This document shows positions 1-9,280 of a stretch of 64,000 nt of DNA, piece by piece. Position 1 is the first letter of the stretch; every line of letters starts with the position of its first letter. The stretch comes from Halobellus inordinatus (lineage in GTDB: Archaea; Halobacteriota; Halobacteria; Halobacteriales; Haloferacaceae), in the NCBI RefSeq assembly GCF_024464655.1, contig NZ_JANHAV010000010.1, positions 51,482 to 115,481 of the forward strand, given 5' to 3'. The notes under the pieces are model-generated. The model had not been told where the DNA came from, did no database searches, and saw only the letters and a list, made by a program, of their open reading frames with translations. The position numbers and the translations under genes were made by a program.

Positions 1-53
1 GAGGAGCCGCGATCGTACCGCGTCGATATACCCGATCGAGCGAGGCAGTAGCG

Positions 54-1913
54 ATGTGTGGGATCATCGCCCGCGCCGGCTTCGGTGACGCCATCGACGA
101 GCTCGTTTCCGGCCTCCAGAATCTGGAATACCGGGGGTACGACTCCGCGGGTGTCGCCGTCCGAGACGAGAGCGGCAGGATCTCCGTGTGCAAGCGCGAA
201 GGCGAGACTGACGCCCTGGAAGCCGCCCTCGAGGATCGTCGACTTGGCGGCGCTATCGGCATCGGTCACACGCGCTGGAGTACCCACGGTGCGCCGTCCG
301 ATGCCAACGCGCACCCGCACACCGACGACACGAGTCGCGTCGCAGTCGTCCACAACGGCATCATTCGGAACCACGATGCCCTCCGAAGCGAACTCCGCGA
401 TGCCGGACACAAGTTCACGAGCGAGACCGATACAGAGGTCATTCCCCACCTCGTCGCAGCGGCGCTCGAAGACGGTGCCGATCCGGAAGCGGCGTTCCAC
501 GAGACGACGGAGCGGCTGGCGGGAAGCTACGCGATCGCAATGGTCGTCGACGGCGAGAACACTATCTATGCGACCCGCAACGGGTCCCCGCTCGTTCTCG
601 GCATCGGCGAGAACGCGAACTACCTCGCCAGCGACGTCCCCGCGTTCCTCGAATACACCGACCGCGTGGTCTACTTGGAAGACGACGACGTGGTCTCGCT
701 CGACGCCGACGGCTATCGGATCACCGACCAGGACGGAACGCCCATCGATCGAACGGTCGAGACTGTCGAGTGGAGCGCCGGCGACGCTCGTAAAGGCGTG
801 TACAGTCACTTTATGCGAAAGGAGATCGACGAGCAGCCGGTCTCGCTCCGACAGACTGTCGACGGGCGGATCGAAGACGGCCGGAGCGTACTCGAAGAGT
901 TCCCGCCGGAGTACCTCGACGACGTATCCGACGTCGTCTTCGTTGCCTGCGGAACCTCCTATCACGCCGCGATGTACGGGAGCACGCTGCTTCGCCGGCG
1001 CGGAATCCAGGCGACCGCGCTGCGCGCCAACGAGTTCGCCCACGATCCGATGCCAGTGACAGATCGGACGCTCGTGGTCGCCGTGACCCAGAGCGGTGAG
1101 ACGGCGGACACGCTGGCGTCGTTGCGTACGGCGGAGGAGTCGCCGGCGCGGACGCTCGCGGTCACGAACGTCGTCGGATCGAGCGCTGCACGCGAGGCCG
1201 ACGACGCGCTGTTCATCCGGGCCGGTCCGGAGATCGGCGTTGCCGCGACCAAGACGTTCTCCTCGCAGGTCGCTGCACTCGCACTCCTCGCCGATCACCT
1301 CCAGGTTGGTCGAGCGTCCCAGTCAGAGGACCGCGAGATGTGGCCGGATACGACCGAAGCGACGGCTGACGGCGGCGTGGAGGGAACTCAAATCGACGAA
1401 CTCGGGACGCTCCCGGATGCAGTCGAGACCGTCGTCAGCGACGGAAGTGCAGCCCGGTTGGCTACCCAGTACGCGGAGGCGGAGTCGTACTTCTTCATCG
1501 GTCGCGGTGTCGGCTACCCCGTCGCGCTCGAAGGCGCACTCAAGTTCAAAGAGATCACCTACGAGCACGCCGAGGGGTTCGCGGCGGGCGAACTGAAACA
1601 CGGCCCGCTCGCGCTCGTGACGCCGGCGACCGTCATCGTGGCCGTGTTCACCGGCCGGAACGACGAGCGAACGCTACACAACATCCGGGAGGCCCAGAGC
1701 CGCGGCGCGCCGGTCATCGGAGTCGGCCCCGCGTCGGCGACCGAGGTGCGACAGTCCGTCGACGACTACCTCGAGTTCCCCGACGTGAAACCGAACCTCG
1801 CCGGCGTCCTGGCGAACGTGCACCTCCAATTGCTCGCCTATCACGCCGCCGAGATCCGTGATCGGGCGATCGACAAACCACGGAACCTGGCCAAGAGCGT
1901 CACCGTAGAGTAA
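54..1913 (+). CDS. glmS: Glutamine--fructose-6-phosphate aminotransferase (isomerizing)
   Basis: This cytosolic enzyme makes glucosamine-6-phosphate from fructose-6-phosphate and glutamine, the entry step to UDP-GlcNAc for surface glycans. The protein (619 aa) starts MCGIIARAG, so Cys2 becomes the N-terminal nucleophile of the glutaminase domain (about 1-220, with HTRWSTHG). Two SIS sugar-isomerase domains follow, with ACGTSYHAA and TQSGETADT in the first and a C-terminal KSVTVE ending typical of the family. An acidic linker around residues 420-450 (SEDREMWPD...) between the SIS domains looks like a haloarchaeal insertion. The ATG is fixed by the need for Cys2. It is the first gene in the window, so its upstream partner is not visible. 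Confidence 0.96.
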   Translation: MCGIIARAGFGDAIDELVSGLQNLEYRGYDSAGVAVRDESGRISVCKREGETDALEAALEDRRLGGAIGIGHTRWSTHGAPSDANAHPHTDDTSRVAVVHNGIIRNHDALRSELRDAGHKFTSETDTEVIPHLVAAALEDGADPEAAFHETTERLAGSYAIAMVVDGENTIYATRNGSPLVLGIGENANYLASDVPAFLEYTDRVVYLEDDDVVSLDADGYRITDQDGTPIDRTVETVEWSAGDARKGVYSHFMRKEIDEQPVSLRQTVDGRIEDGRSVLEEFPPEYLDDVSDVVFVACGTSYHAAMYGSTLLRRRGIQATALRANEFAHDPMPVTDRTLVVAVTQSGETADTLASLRTAEESPARTLAVTNVVGSSAAREADDALFIRAGPEIGVAATKTFSSQVAALALLADHLQVGRASQSEDREMWPDTTEATADGGVEGTQIDELGTLPDAVETVVSDGSAARLATQYAEAESYFFIGRGVGYPVALEGALKFKEITYEHAEGFAAGELKHGPLALVTPATVIVAVFTGRNDERTLHNIREAQSRGAPVIGVGPASATEVRQSVDDYLEFPDVKPNLAGVLANVHLQLLAYHAAEIRDRAIDKPRNLAKSVTVE

Positions 1914-2160
1914 CAGACCGAATCTGTCGGTCGGGTGGGATCCATTCAACGCGTGCTGTTTCTATACGAGAGTAGGGTCGCAACTGAATACAGAGCTGAT
2001 CGCACAGCGGTGTGCGATCACGTGTGTGAAAACTCACGAGCGGTGCGTAGTTGCTGTCGCTGGACGTGGATCAGTGAGCGGAAAAAGGGAGGACAAGCGT
2101 CGGTGCCTGCGGGCGTGTTGCGCTGGAGGGCCGAATAGCGGACGTGTGTGCAGCGGGAAG

Positions 2161-2385
2161 TTAGGGCGACCCGCCCGCAGGCCACTTGACCCGAGTGGCG
2201 CCGGTCCCGTCGCTCCCCTCGCGCAGCGCCGCCTCGCCGACGGCCAACTGCGTCCGCGTGAGGCAGTTCAGACACCCGTGAACGGTGTTATCGAGACCGA
2301 ACACGCGCACGAACTGTTTGCTGACAGCCGCACCGCAGCGTTCACAGCGTCGATTCGAGTTCGTCGAACTGGTCCGTTCTGACAT
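2161..2385 (-). CDS. Small four-cysteine zinc-finger protein (DUF7563-like)
   Basis: This 74-aa protein has two CxxC pairs, CERCGAA near residue 14 and CLNC near residue 38, separated by the sequence FVRVFGLDNTVHG. That layout resembles the small haloarchaeal zinc-ribbon proteins of the DUF7563 kind, whose function is unknown. Its C-terminus is low complexity. A TATA-like ATATAA lies about 36 nt upstream on the minus strand (near 2416-2422), consistent with a short-leader transcript. The family name is from memory of the motif and not verified; the zinc ligands themselves are plain. Confidence 0.6.
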   Translation of the reverse strand: MSERTSSTNSNRRCERCGAAVSKQFVRVFGLDNTVHGCLNCLTRTQLAVGEAALREGSDGTGATRVKWPAGGSP

Positions 2386-2650
2386 ACAGGCTGGGATTGC
2401 CTAACATCATCTTGGTTATATGGGGAATAATCACTCGGGACCGGACAGTATGTCAGGCCAATATGCACGTCGATGTCGTCGTGGGGTGTAGTCAACGACA
2501 AACCCGCGCTAACAGGATCATAACGAAGGGGTTGGCGGGTCCTCCTCTAAGTGCCCGGACACCCGACGGTTGCCCCCACCCCCTTCACTGGCCCCCACAC
2601 AGACGTCGGGTCTCGGGCGATTTTTACACGCTTGAGCGGCCAGTACACTC

Positions 2651-2730
2651 ATAGGGATTATCGTACGTCCGCATAGATGTCTCGCCGGACAGTACGGCGA
2701 GAATCTCCGAACAGTGACGATAATCCCTAT
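2651..2730. repeat. 80-bp nested palindrome, copy 1
   Basis: The outer arms are perfect: ATAGGGATTATCGT at 2651-2664 and its complement at 2717-2730. A second stem sits inside (CTCGCCG 2681-2687 / CGGCGAG 2695-2701) with a 7-nt loop. The same 80-bp unit recurs at 10138-10217 and, inverted, at 13159-13238, always flanked by TCA on the left and TCAG on the right. Here it lies 11 bp beyond the stop of the HalOD1 gene. It could be a small non-autonomous mobile element (MITE-like), a terminator, or both. Confidence 0.85.
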
Positions 2731-2741
2731 CAGTTAGCCGG

Positions 2742-3020
2742 TTACACCGAGTCGCGGGTCAGTCGATCGACGGTTACGGTGCCGTCGCTGCTGACAGTCA
2801 CTGGATGTCCGGCGTAGGTGAACGAGATGCGGATCGGCTGGCCAGAGCCCGGTCCCGAAAAGAGTCGGTCGAGAGCGTCGGCGTCGACCGCCTCCCCTAG
2901 TGCGGGGAGATCTGTCGGTTCGCAGCGGATGGCATCGCTGAGAGATTCCACGACGGCGATAGACGGCGAAACGTGGCTCCACTCGTGCTGGTAGACGGCC
3001 CGCTCCTGATCGTCGGTCAT
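2742..3020 (-). CDS. HalOD1 output-domain protein
   Basis: The product is 92 aa if it starts at the ATG at 3020 (MTDDQERAVYQHEW). An ORF extends further upstream, but its extra residues (Arg/Cys/Trp-rich) look non-coding. The core VVESLSDAIRCEPTDLPAL, then VDADALDRLFSG and a beta-rich end with FTYAGHPVTV and GTVTV, fits the haloarchaeal HalOD1 domain found alone or at the end of signal-transduction proteins. Its biochemical role is unknown. It stands alone on the minus strand, with the 80-bp palindrome just past its stop codon. Confidence 0.8.
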   Translation of the reverse strand: MTDDQERAVYQHEWSHVSPSIAVVESLSDAIRCEPTDLPALGEAVDADALDRLFSGPGSGQPIRISFTYAGHPVTVSSDGTVTVDRLTRDSV

Positions 3021-3483
3021 CGGGACCACCTCTCTGAGGGGCGGTAGTGAGTCGTGCGGTGGCCGGAGGAGTTGGCGAGGTAGAGCATCATCTCGGCCGT
3101 TCGTCGTTCTCGTTGTTTGCAGTTGCGGTTTTGAGCCGAATAAATGGTCACAAAACCAAAATATGAGACAGCCGCAGCGTGGAATCCGCGGTGTCGTATC
3201 GGAAAGCCACAGTAGCCGTCTCCGCCAACTGCAGCAACGCCGTGAAAACATACGATCCGGTCATAAAAGTACCTACGCGGTGTTAATCTCCCATATGAGT
3301 CGGCTTGGAGAGAGTTTGTTGCGCGTAGATTGCGCCTACTAATGACGTTCAATCGAAAAGAACGTAGCGAGGATATGTACCCGACAACGTGTTCCCAAGA
3401 TCGAATCGACGGCACCCGACAGCTCGAATTGAAAGGCACAGTGCCCGGGGGCAACTTCGGGTCCGGCCACGGTGGGACCGAGA
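3021..3483. other. Intergenic region between divergent genes
   Basis: This 463-bp stretch lies between the HalOD1 gene (minus) and the DUF7344 gene (plus). ORFs crossing it are Arg/Cys/Ser-rich and have no recognisable motif. AT-rich patches occur near 3150-3170 and 3260-3300 and could carry the two divergent promoters. I see no RNA gene. Confidence 0.4.
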
Positions 3484-3867
3484 ATGAACCCTGACGGTGA
3501 CGGGGGCGAGTTAACGGCCACCGAAGCCCTCAAACTGCTGGCAGGCGACGAACAACGACACATCCTCAAGGAACTCCTAGAACGTGGTCCCGGCGAGAGA
3601 GTGGACCTCCTGGAAGCGGAGACGCTTCGTGAGATTGCCGAGCAGACGAGCAGAGAGACAGCAGACACCGGCGCGAACGCCAACGTCGATATCGAGCGAC
3701 TGGAAGTCGAGTTACGACACAATCACCTTCCTCGATTAGCGGAGCAAAACATCATCGAGTGGGACGAAAAGTCCGGGTCGATCACACGGGGATCAAACTT
3801 CGAGAGAGTCAGACCATTCATCGAGCGACTCGGCGAATACAGCGACGAGCTCCCCGACGACTGGTGA
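3484..3867 (+). CDS. DUF7344-family winged-helix regulator
   Basis: The product is 127 aa from the ATG at 3484; a GTG four codons upstream (3472) is the alternative. The start LTATEALKLLAGDEQRHILKEL and the later ELRHNHLPRLAEQNIIEWD match the haloarchaeal DUF7344 domain, a winged helix-turn-helix seen alone in many putative transcription regulators. The middle (residues about 45-75) is acidic and poorly conserved. The gene is monocistronic and is followed by a strongly folded element at 3895-3975. Confidence 0.75.
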   Translation: MNPDGDGGELTATEALKLLAGDEQRHILKELLERGPGERVDLLEAETLREIAEQTSRETADTGANANVDIERLEVELRHNHLPRLAEQNIIEWDEKSGSITRGSNFERVRPFIERLGEYSDELPDDW

Positions 3868-3894
3868 TCTCGAAGAACGGGAGTCCACGCGAAA

Positions 3895-3975
3895 GCCTCG
3901 GGGTCGTTCGGAAGACCGAAGGTCTTCCGTGATGACGAGACGGCTCCGCCGTCTCGAACCACTTGACCCCGAGGC
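3895..3975 (+). other. Three-stem palindromic structure after DUF7344 gene
   Basis: An 11-bp perfect outer stem (GCCTCGGGGTC 3895-3905 / GACCCCGAGGC 3965-3975) encloses two perfect 9-bp hairpins with triloops: CGGAAGACC gaa GGTCTTCCG (3909-3929) and CGAGACGGC tcc GCCGTCTCG (3936-3956). This predicts a compact three-way junction. It begins 28 nt after the stop codon, so it could act as a 3' processing or termination structure or be a small structured RNA. No known RNA family is recognised. Confidence 0.65.
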
Positions 3976-4714
3976 GATTTACGCACTCAATCGAACGACG
4001 CCGTGCGATCGCCGCGCGATCAGTTGCATACGCTACGATAGTCGTCTCACACTCGGCGAGTGGTAACTATCTGTACGAGTTATTCGATACCTTATGTTAT
4101 AAAAGAAATTACTATAAAAATATATAATTAATATAATAATAGATTTATTTTGTTATAAAAGATTCTGAAGAAGGATATTGTATATAACTTGATCAAATAA
4201 TGTTTTGTGCACTTTGGGGTCGCAATCGACTTCTCTCACAATATTTTAGCAGTATATACAAATATATTATGCCGGTAGTGACAGCAATTTTATTAATTTT
4301 ATAATTGTTGTATTTTTGTATTTTACGCCAATAAGTATTTTAGTTGATGCAATTTGCGAGACGGGGGAGAAACCGCCCGAGCGGTCTGGCCAAAGCAGAA
4401 TAACGACCGTACGACTGTTATACAGACCGCATATTCATTAAAAAAGAATCGAATAAGCGAACTCCGGTCGCGAAGTTGCCGTAGGACTGCGGTTTGCACG
4501 CCGTCACCTCGGAGAAGTCGAGTGAGCAAATATACAAGATATTTTCAAAAATCGGTGAAATTAGCACACATACTCAAATAATATTCCATTATAGGCCAAT
4601 AGCGGCGGTTGGCGCGACAGACGGCGATTTCGGTCGGATCTGGAACGCGACTGGCGAACACAGAACGTTCGATTGTGCCAAACTATTAAGAAGTCGTCGT
4701 GAGAAATGTAACCA
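3976..4714. other. Gene-free region with very AT-rich core
   Basis: No convincing gene is seen. From about 4078 to 4330 the sequence is extremely AT-rich for this genome, with runs such as TATAAAAATATATAATTAA and repeated TTATAAAAGA (near 4097 and 4153). The rest (4340-4680) is of mixed composition. Short ORFs here have no motif. The core could be an acquired segment, a replication or nucleoid-binding region, or simply decayed DNA. Confidence 0.5.
4683..4690 (+). promoter_or_regulatory. TATA-like box of the IclR gene
   Basis: CTATTAAG lies 25-32 nt before the ATG at 4715. This is the spacing expected for a leaderless or very short-leader haloarchaeal promoter. Confidence 0.5.
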
Positions 4715-5509
4715 ATGTCACAGCGCGACCACCCAACAGTGCAGACGACGCAGACGTCGTTAGACATCCTCTCGACGATCCAGGAGTTGGACGGGGCGCG
4801 AACGACCGACATCGTCGCTGAACACGACGTTGCCAAGAGTACGGCACACAAACACCTGACCACATTAGAGCGCGCCGGCTATCTCCGCAAGGACGGCGAG
4901 ATCTATCACATCGGATTCAAGTTCCTGAACCTCGGCGAGTACGCCCGCGAGCGGTGGTCGTGGTTCGCGCCGGTCAAAGCAGCCGTCGAGGAGTTGGCAG
5001 ATCGGACCGAAGAGGAGTGTGACTTCGTCGTCGACGATCACGGGCGCGTCATCACGATCTCGGAGTCCTACCACAAGTGGGCGAAATACGGGGCCGGGGA
5101 CGGATCGAAACGCTACCGGGCGAACATCGGCACGTACTATCCGATGCACGCGACCGGATCAGGGCTCGCGATCCTCGCCTCCTACCCGCGGGAGCGAGTT
5201 GAGGCGATCATCGACGAGTGGGGTTTGTCGGCACCCACAGAGCATACGATCACCTCCCGACACGAACTGTTCGCCGAACTCGACCGGATCCAAGAGCGCG
5301 GCTACTCGATCGGGGATCGGTACTACGCCGAGGGGCTCAGAAGCGTCGGGAAGGCAGTCACCGGTGCAGACGGCACCGTGTTGGGCGCACTCAGCGTGTC
5401 GGGCCCGACGTATCGGATCGATGGCTCGGTACTCGATACGGAGATTCCCCGCGCACTCGCGACCGTCGTGGACTCTCTCGAATCGGAACTGGCGGAAACG
5501 GTCCCCTAA
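4715..5509 (+). CDS. IclR-family transcriptional regulator
   Basis: The protein is 264 aa. Residues about 12-60 form the winged helix (SLDILSTIQELDGARTTDI, then VAKSTAHKHLTTLERAGYL). The remainder is the IclR effector-binding domain, with YYPMHATGSGLAILA and YYAEGLRSVGKAV. The family usually controls catabolic operons in response to an aromatic or sugar-derived ligand. The neighbouring aldehyde dehydrogenase and SDR genes on the same strand are likely targets, although the sequence shows no operator that proves it. Confidence 0.9.
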   Translation: MSQRDHPTVQTTQTSLDILSTIQELDGARTTDIVAEHDVAKSTAHKHLTTLERAGYLRKDGEIYHIGFKFLNLGEYARERWSWFAPVKAAVEELADRTEEECDFVVDDHGRVITISESYHKWAKYGAGDGSKRYRANIGTYYPMHATGSGLAILASYPRERVEAIIDEWGLSAPTEHTITSRHELFAELDRIQERGYSIGDRYYAEGLRSVGKAVTGADGTVLGALSVSGPTYRIDGSVLDTEIPRALATVVDSLESELAETVP

Positions 5510-5812
5510 CATACCGCGCACGGAAATCATCGGGGAGAGGCGGACCGGAACGAGTCGGCCGAAAGCTTTTGGTATGCGATCACACACGTTCGATCGTATG
5601 TATGTAGCTGTACGTGCACAATCCGGAGATCGATGCAGCATCGAGAGCATCGAGCGGCCGAAAGCCGATTTGACTCACACGGTCACGTGTCGGCAAAAGG
5701 GACCGAAATCGACGGAGACGCCGCAACGATCGAGGGTACCTATGTTGCGGGCGGACTGTCAGCGGCCCGCGCTCCGACGCCGAGTGTCCCTCGCCCGTGC
5801 GCTCTCGTGAGT
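5510..5812. other. Intergenic region before the aldehyde dehydrogenase gene
   Basis: The 303-bp stretch is open in the dehydrogenase frame from 5633, but its predicted residues lack family similarity. I read it as the regulatory region between the IclR regulator and the dehydrogenase. No clear TATA box was identified. Confidence 0.35.
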
Positions 5813-7327
5813 ATGTCTGAAAGTGAAGAACGGCGCGCCATCCGACAGCGACACCGGGCGGCGCACACCGAAGCGCTCCTCACGGTCGAAATCGGGCCGT
5901 GGGTCGACGGGGAGACGAGAGAACGCGACGAGCGCGTGGCGACGCGCGATCCGGTGATCGACGAGGCGATCGTCGACGTGCCGGCCTGTGATGCGGAGAC
6001 CGTCGACCACGCGGTCGCCGCGGCGTGGCAGGCCTACGAACGCGAGTGGAGTGAGAGCACACCTTCGGAGCGCTCTCGGCGACTCTCCGAGTGGGCCGGC
6101 GTGCTAGACGACCGACTCGACGAACTGACGCGGCTCGAATCGCTCGATACGGGAAAGCCGCTGGCCGACGCGAGAAGCGAAGTCGAGGGCGCCATAGCCA
6201 CGATACGATACTACGCCTCCGTCGTTAGGGCTCAGACCGGCGAGCAGATCCCCGTCGATAGACAGTTACACCTGTACACTCGCAGCGAACCGTACGGGGT
6301 CGTCGGGCAGGTGACGCCGTGGAACTTCCCGTCGTGGGCCGCGGCCTGGAAACTCGCCCCGGCGCTCGCTGCGGGCAACTGTGCCGTTCTCAAACCATCG
6401 GTGCACGCCCCGCTGAGCACCCTTCGAATGGTGCAACTCTCGAAGGGAATTCTCCCCGACGGGGTCGTGAACGTCGTCACCGGGCGGGGGTCGACGACCG
6501 GTTCTCACCTCGTCGAGCACGGCGACGTTCGAAAGGTCTCTTTCACGGGGAGCGAAGGGGTCGGAGCCGAGGTGATGCGTGCTGCCGCCGGACGGATCGC
6601 GCCGGTGACTCTCGAACTCGGCGGAAAGTCGCCGCTCGTCGTCTTCCCCGACGCCGACCTCGAAACGGCCGTCGACGCCGCCGCCGACGGCGTCTACTAC
6701 AGTAGCGGCGAGATCTGTGACGCGCTCTCGCGGGTGCTCGTCCACGAGGAGATCCACGACGAGTTCGTCGGCCGGTTCGTCGAGCGATCGCAGGATTACG
6801 TTCTGGGCGATCCCTTAGAGGAGTCCACGACGATGGGGCCACTGACGACCGCCGAGCAGTTCGAGACAGTTGTGGAGTACATCGAGACGGGAAAAACCGA
6901 AGGCGCATCCCTCGCGGTCGGTGGTGGACAGCCCGACGACCCGGCGCTCGGGGACGGGCACTACGTCGAACCGACGGCGTTCACCGACGTCGACAACGGG
7001 ATGCAAATCGCACGCGAGGAGATTTTCGGCCCCGTCCAGACCGTCCAGTCGTTCGAGACCTACGAGGAGGCGATCGAACTCGCCAACGACACCGAGTATG
7101 GACTCGCCGCCGGAATCGCAACGGAGTCGACCGACCGCGTCCACGCGGCGGCCGCAGACGTCGATGCGGGCGTCGTCTACGTCAACGGCTACGGTCCGAT
7201 CCGACCCGAGGGACCCTACGGCGGGTTCAAGCGGTCCGGAATCGGCAGAGACCTGGGGGAAGAGGCGATCGAACACTACCGGCAGACCAAGACGGTGTAC
7301 GTCAATCTCGACGACCCGTCGCGGTGA
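5813..7327 (+). CDS. NAD(P)-dependent aldehyde dehydrogenase
   Basis: The product is 504 aa from the ATG at 5813 (MSESEERRAIRQ). It oxidises an aldehyde to the acid. Family marks are PWNFPSWAAAWKLAPALAAG, the general-base Glu in LELGGKSPLVVFPDADL (near 269), the catalytic Cys in SSGEICDALSRVLVHE (near 302) and EEIFGPVQTVQSF. The catalytic-Cys motif is slightly unusual, with GEIC where GQIC/GQVC is common. The SDR gene follows after 22 bp, so the two probably share a transcript, perhaps oxidising an alcohol or sugar to an aldehyde or lactone and then an acid. The substrate is not predictable. Confidence 0.93.
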   Translation: MSESEERRAIRQRHRAAHTEALLTVEIGPWVDGETRERDERVATRDPVIDEAIVDVPACDAETVDHAVAAAWQAYEREWSESTPSERSRRLSEWAGVLDDRLDELTRLESLDTGKPLADARSEVEGAIATIRYYASVVRAQTGEQIPVDRQLHLYTRSEPYGVVGQVTPWNFPSWAAAWKLAPALAAGNCAVLKPSVHAPLSTLRMVQLSKGILPDGVVNVVTGRGSTTGSHLVEHGDVRKVSFTGSEGVGAEVMRAAAGRIAPVTLELGGKSPLVVFPDADLETAVDAAADGVYYSSGEICDALSRVLVHEEIHDEFVGRFVERSQDYVLGDPLEESTTMGPLTTAEQFETVVEYIETGKTEGASLAVGGGQPDDPALGDGHYVEPTAFTDVDNGMQIAREEIFGPVQTVQSFETYEEAIELANDTEYGLAAGIATESTDRVHAAAADVDAGVVYVNGYGPIRPEGPYGGFKRSGIGRDLGEEAIEHYRQTKTVYVNLDDPSR

Positions 7328-7349
7328 CCGCCGAAACAAGATACCAACA

Positions 7350-8168
7350 ATGCTAGACTACGATTTCAGCGGACAGGTTGCGTTCGTCACGGGTGCGGCC
7401 CGTGGACAGGGACGCTCACACGCAGTCGCGTACGCAGAACACGGCGCAGACGTCGTCGTCACGGACATTTGTGAAACCCTCGAAACATCAGACTACGAAC
7501 TCGCGTCAAGAGGCGATCTCGACAAGACGGCCGAATTGGTCGAAGAGACTGGACAGGACGCGCTCAGAATCGAGATGGACGTCCGCGACGAGGCGCAGGT
7601 ACAGGCCGCCGTCGAACAGACCCTCGAGGAGTTCGGCCGGATCGACATCCTCGCGAACAACGCGGGGATCTGGAATCTCGAATATCTCCACGAGATGAGC
7701 GAACAGACGTGGGACGAGATGATCGATACGGATCTGAAAGGCGTCTGGCTCTGCTCGAAGCACGTCGCCCAGCATATGATCGAGCGTGGCGAGGGCGGGA
7801 AGATCGTAAGTACCGCCTCGACGGCTGGACACGGCGCGAGCTATCGCGGCGGTCACTACACGGCCGCGAAACACGGTGTAGTCGGCCTGACACGGTCGTT
7901 CGCTATCGAACTCGGCGAGTACGGCATCAACGTCAACTGCGTCTCACCGACCGGGATCGACTCCCCGATGACGAACGGCCTGATCGAGAAGTACGGCGAG
8001 GAAGCGATCGGAGAGTTGAACGAGTACACCGGCAGTTGGAACGTGATGGACGACGGGCCGGTCACGCCCCAAGACGTGACCGAAGCCTATCTGTGGCTCT
8101 CTAGCGACGCCGCACGCTACGTCACGGGGACGGCGCTGGCGGTCGACGCTGGTCTGATGGCAAAGTAA
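7350..8168 (+). CDS. SDR-family oxidoreductase
   Basis: The product is 272 aa. The Rossmann glycine motif TGAARGQGRSHAVAYAEHGA lies near residues 13-32, followed by NNAG near 110 and the catalytic Ser/Tyr/Lys set (STASTAG, then YTAAKHG with Tyr near 169 and Lys near 173). The GxGRSHA form with the long insertion after VVTDI resembles mycofactocin-coupled-type and carveol-dehydrogenase-like SDRs, but that is inference. It probably forms an operon with the upstream aldehyde dehydrogenase. Confidence 0.9.
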   Translation: MLDYDFSGQVAFVTGAARGQGRSHAVAYAEHGADVVVTDICETLETSDYELASRGDLDKTAELVEETGQDALRIEMDVRDEAQVQAAVEQTLEEFGRIDILANNAGIWNLEYLHEMSEQTWDEMIDTDLKGVWLCSKHVAQHMIERGEGGKIVSTASTAGHGASYRGGHYTAAKHGVVGLTRSFAIELGEYGINVNCVSPTGIDSPMTNGLIEKYGEEAIGELNEYTGSWNVMDDGPVTPQDVTEAYLWLSSDAARYVTGTALAVDAGLMAK

Positions 8169-8234
8169 CGAGGCCTGTCGCAACGAAGCGGTCAAATCCC
8201 CAGCAATTTTTTCTGTGAGAAGCGAGATAGTTCG

Positions 8235-9266
8235 ATGGGATCGACAATGAGTGTCATTAACACGCTCAAAGAGAAGCTCAATCAAGAGACATCCACAGAC
8301 GAGGACGCTGGAATGGAAAAGCCGCAGGGTGTGACCAGGCTGTTCTTCGCGACAGACGTCCACGGATCGACCGCGTGCTGGAAGAAATTCATCAACAGCG
8401 CGGATTTTTACGACGCGGACGTGCTGGTCCTTGGTGGCGACACGACCGGGAAGGCGATTTTCCCGATCGTCGACGAGGGCGACCGCTACACCTACACGCG
8501 ACAGGGTGACGAGCACACGATCACCGAGGAGAGCGAACTCGAGGATCTGTTGGAATCGCTTGAGAACACGGGCTATTATCCGTACGTGATGGATCAAGCG
8601 GAGTATGAACAGCTCCAGAGCGCCGACGATGATGAGCGGCAAAACGAGATCTTCCTCTCGGAGATGAAAGCGCGAATCGAAGAGTGGATCGACTTCGCGG
8701 AGGCACGATTGGACGACACACCGGTGTACGCCTGCCCGGGCAACGACGACCCCATCGAGATTGATCAAGTGTGGGAATCCGCGGGCTGTATCGAACTCGT
8801 CGAGGGCGACGTCGTCGAGATCGGGGACCGATACGAGATGGCCAGTTCCGGGTGGACCCATCCGACGCCCTGGGACACCGACCGAGAGGAATCCGAAGAC
8901 GAACTCCGCGAGCGCTTAGAGGCCGTCGTGGGGAAGGTCGACGACTACGAGCACGCGATTTTCAACTTCCACGAGCCCCCGTACGATTCACAGTTAGACG
9001 AGGCACCAGAGTTAGACGAGGACCTCCGGCCGAAGTTCGGTGCACAGTCGACCGAGCCGGTCGGGAGCGAAGCCGTCCGCGAAGTCATCGAGGAGTACCA
9101 GCCGCCGCTGTCGCTACACGGGCACATCCACGAGTCACGCGGACAGACCGAAATCGGCGAGACGACGGCGATCAACCCGGGGAGCGTCTACTCCGAAGGC
9201 TCGCTCCAGGGGGCCGTCGTCGATTTGGGTTCGAACGTCGACGTCGTCGGGCTCGTTCGGGGATAA
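8235..9266 (+). CDS. Calcineurin-like metallophosphoesterase
   Basis: The product is 343 aa. Metal-binding motifs appear in order: FATDVHGS (near 36), LVLGGDTTG, CPGNDDP and the C-terminal LHGHIHES, followed by NPGSVYSEG. This is the Mre11/YfcE-like metallophosphoesterase core. The N-terminal 26 residues are poorly conserved and an internal ATG at 8313 (MEKPQG) is possible. The next gene starts 14 bp downstream, so the two are probably cotranscribed. The substrate is unknown. Confidence 0.88.
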   Translation: MGSTMSVINTLKEKLNQETSTDEDAGMEKPQGVTRLFFATDVHGSTACWKKFINSADFYDADVLVLGGDTTGKAIFPIVDEGDRYTYTRQGDEHTITEESELEDLLESLENTGYYPYVMDQAEYEQLQSADDDERQNEIFLSEMKARIEEWIDFAEARLDDTPVYACPGNDDPIEIDQVWESAGCIELVEGDVVEIGDRYEMASSGWTHPTPWDTDREESEDELRERLEAVVGKVDDYEHAIFNFHEPPYDSQLDEAPELDEDLRPKFGAQSTEPVGSEAVREVIEEYQPPLSLHGHIHESRGQTEIGETTAINPGSVYSEGSLQGAVVDLGSNVDVVGLVRG

Positions 9267-9280
9267 GTTTACGTTGCTTG

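Noticed and set aside
2651..2730. The 80-bp palindromes as attachment sites or riboswitches
   Set aside because: They occur in three unrelated places at gene 3' ends, no integrase is near, and no known riboswitch core is seen.
7944..8861. 305-aa open frame on the minus strand opposite the SDR and metallophosphoesterase genes
   Set aside because: It spans two genes with clear catalytic motifs on the other strand; its composition is that of an antisense shadow.
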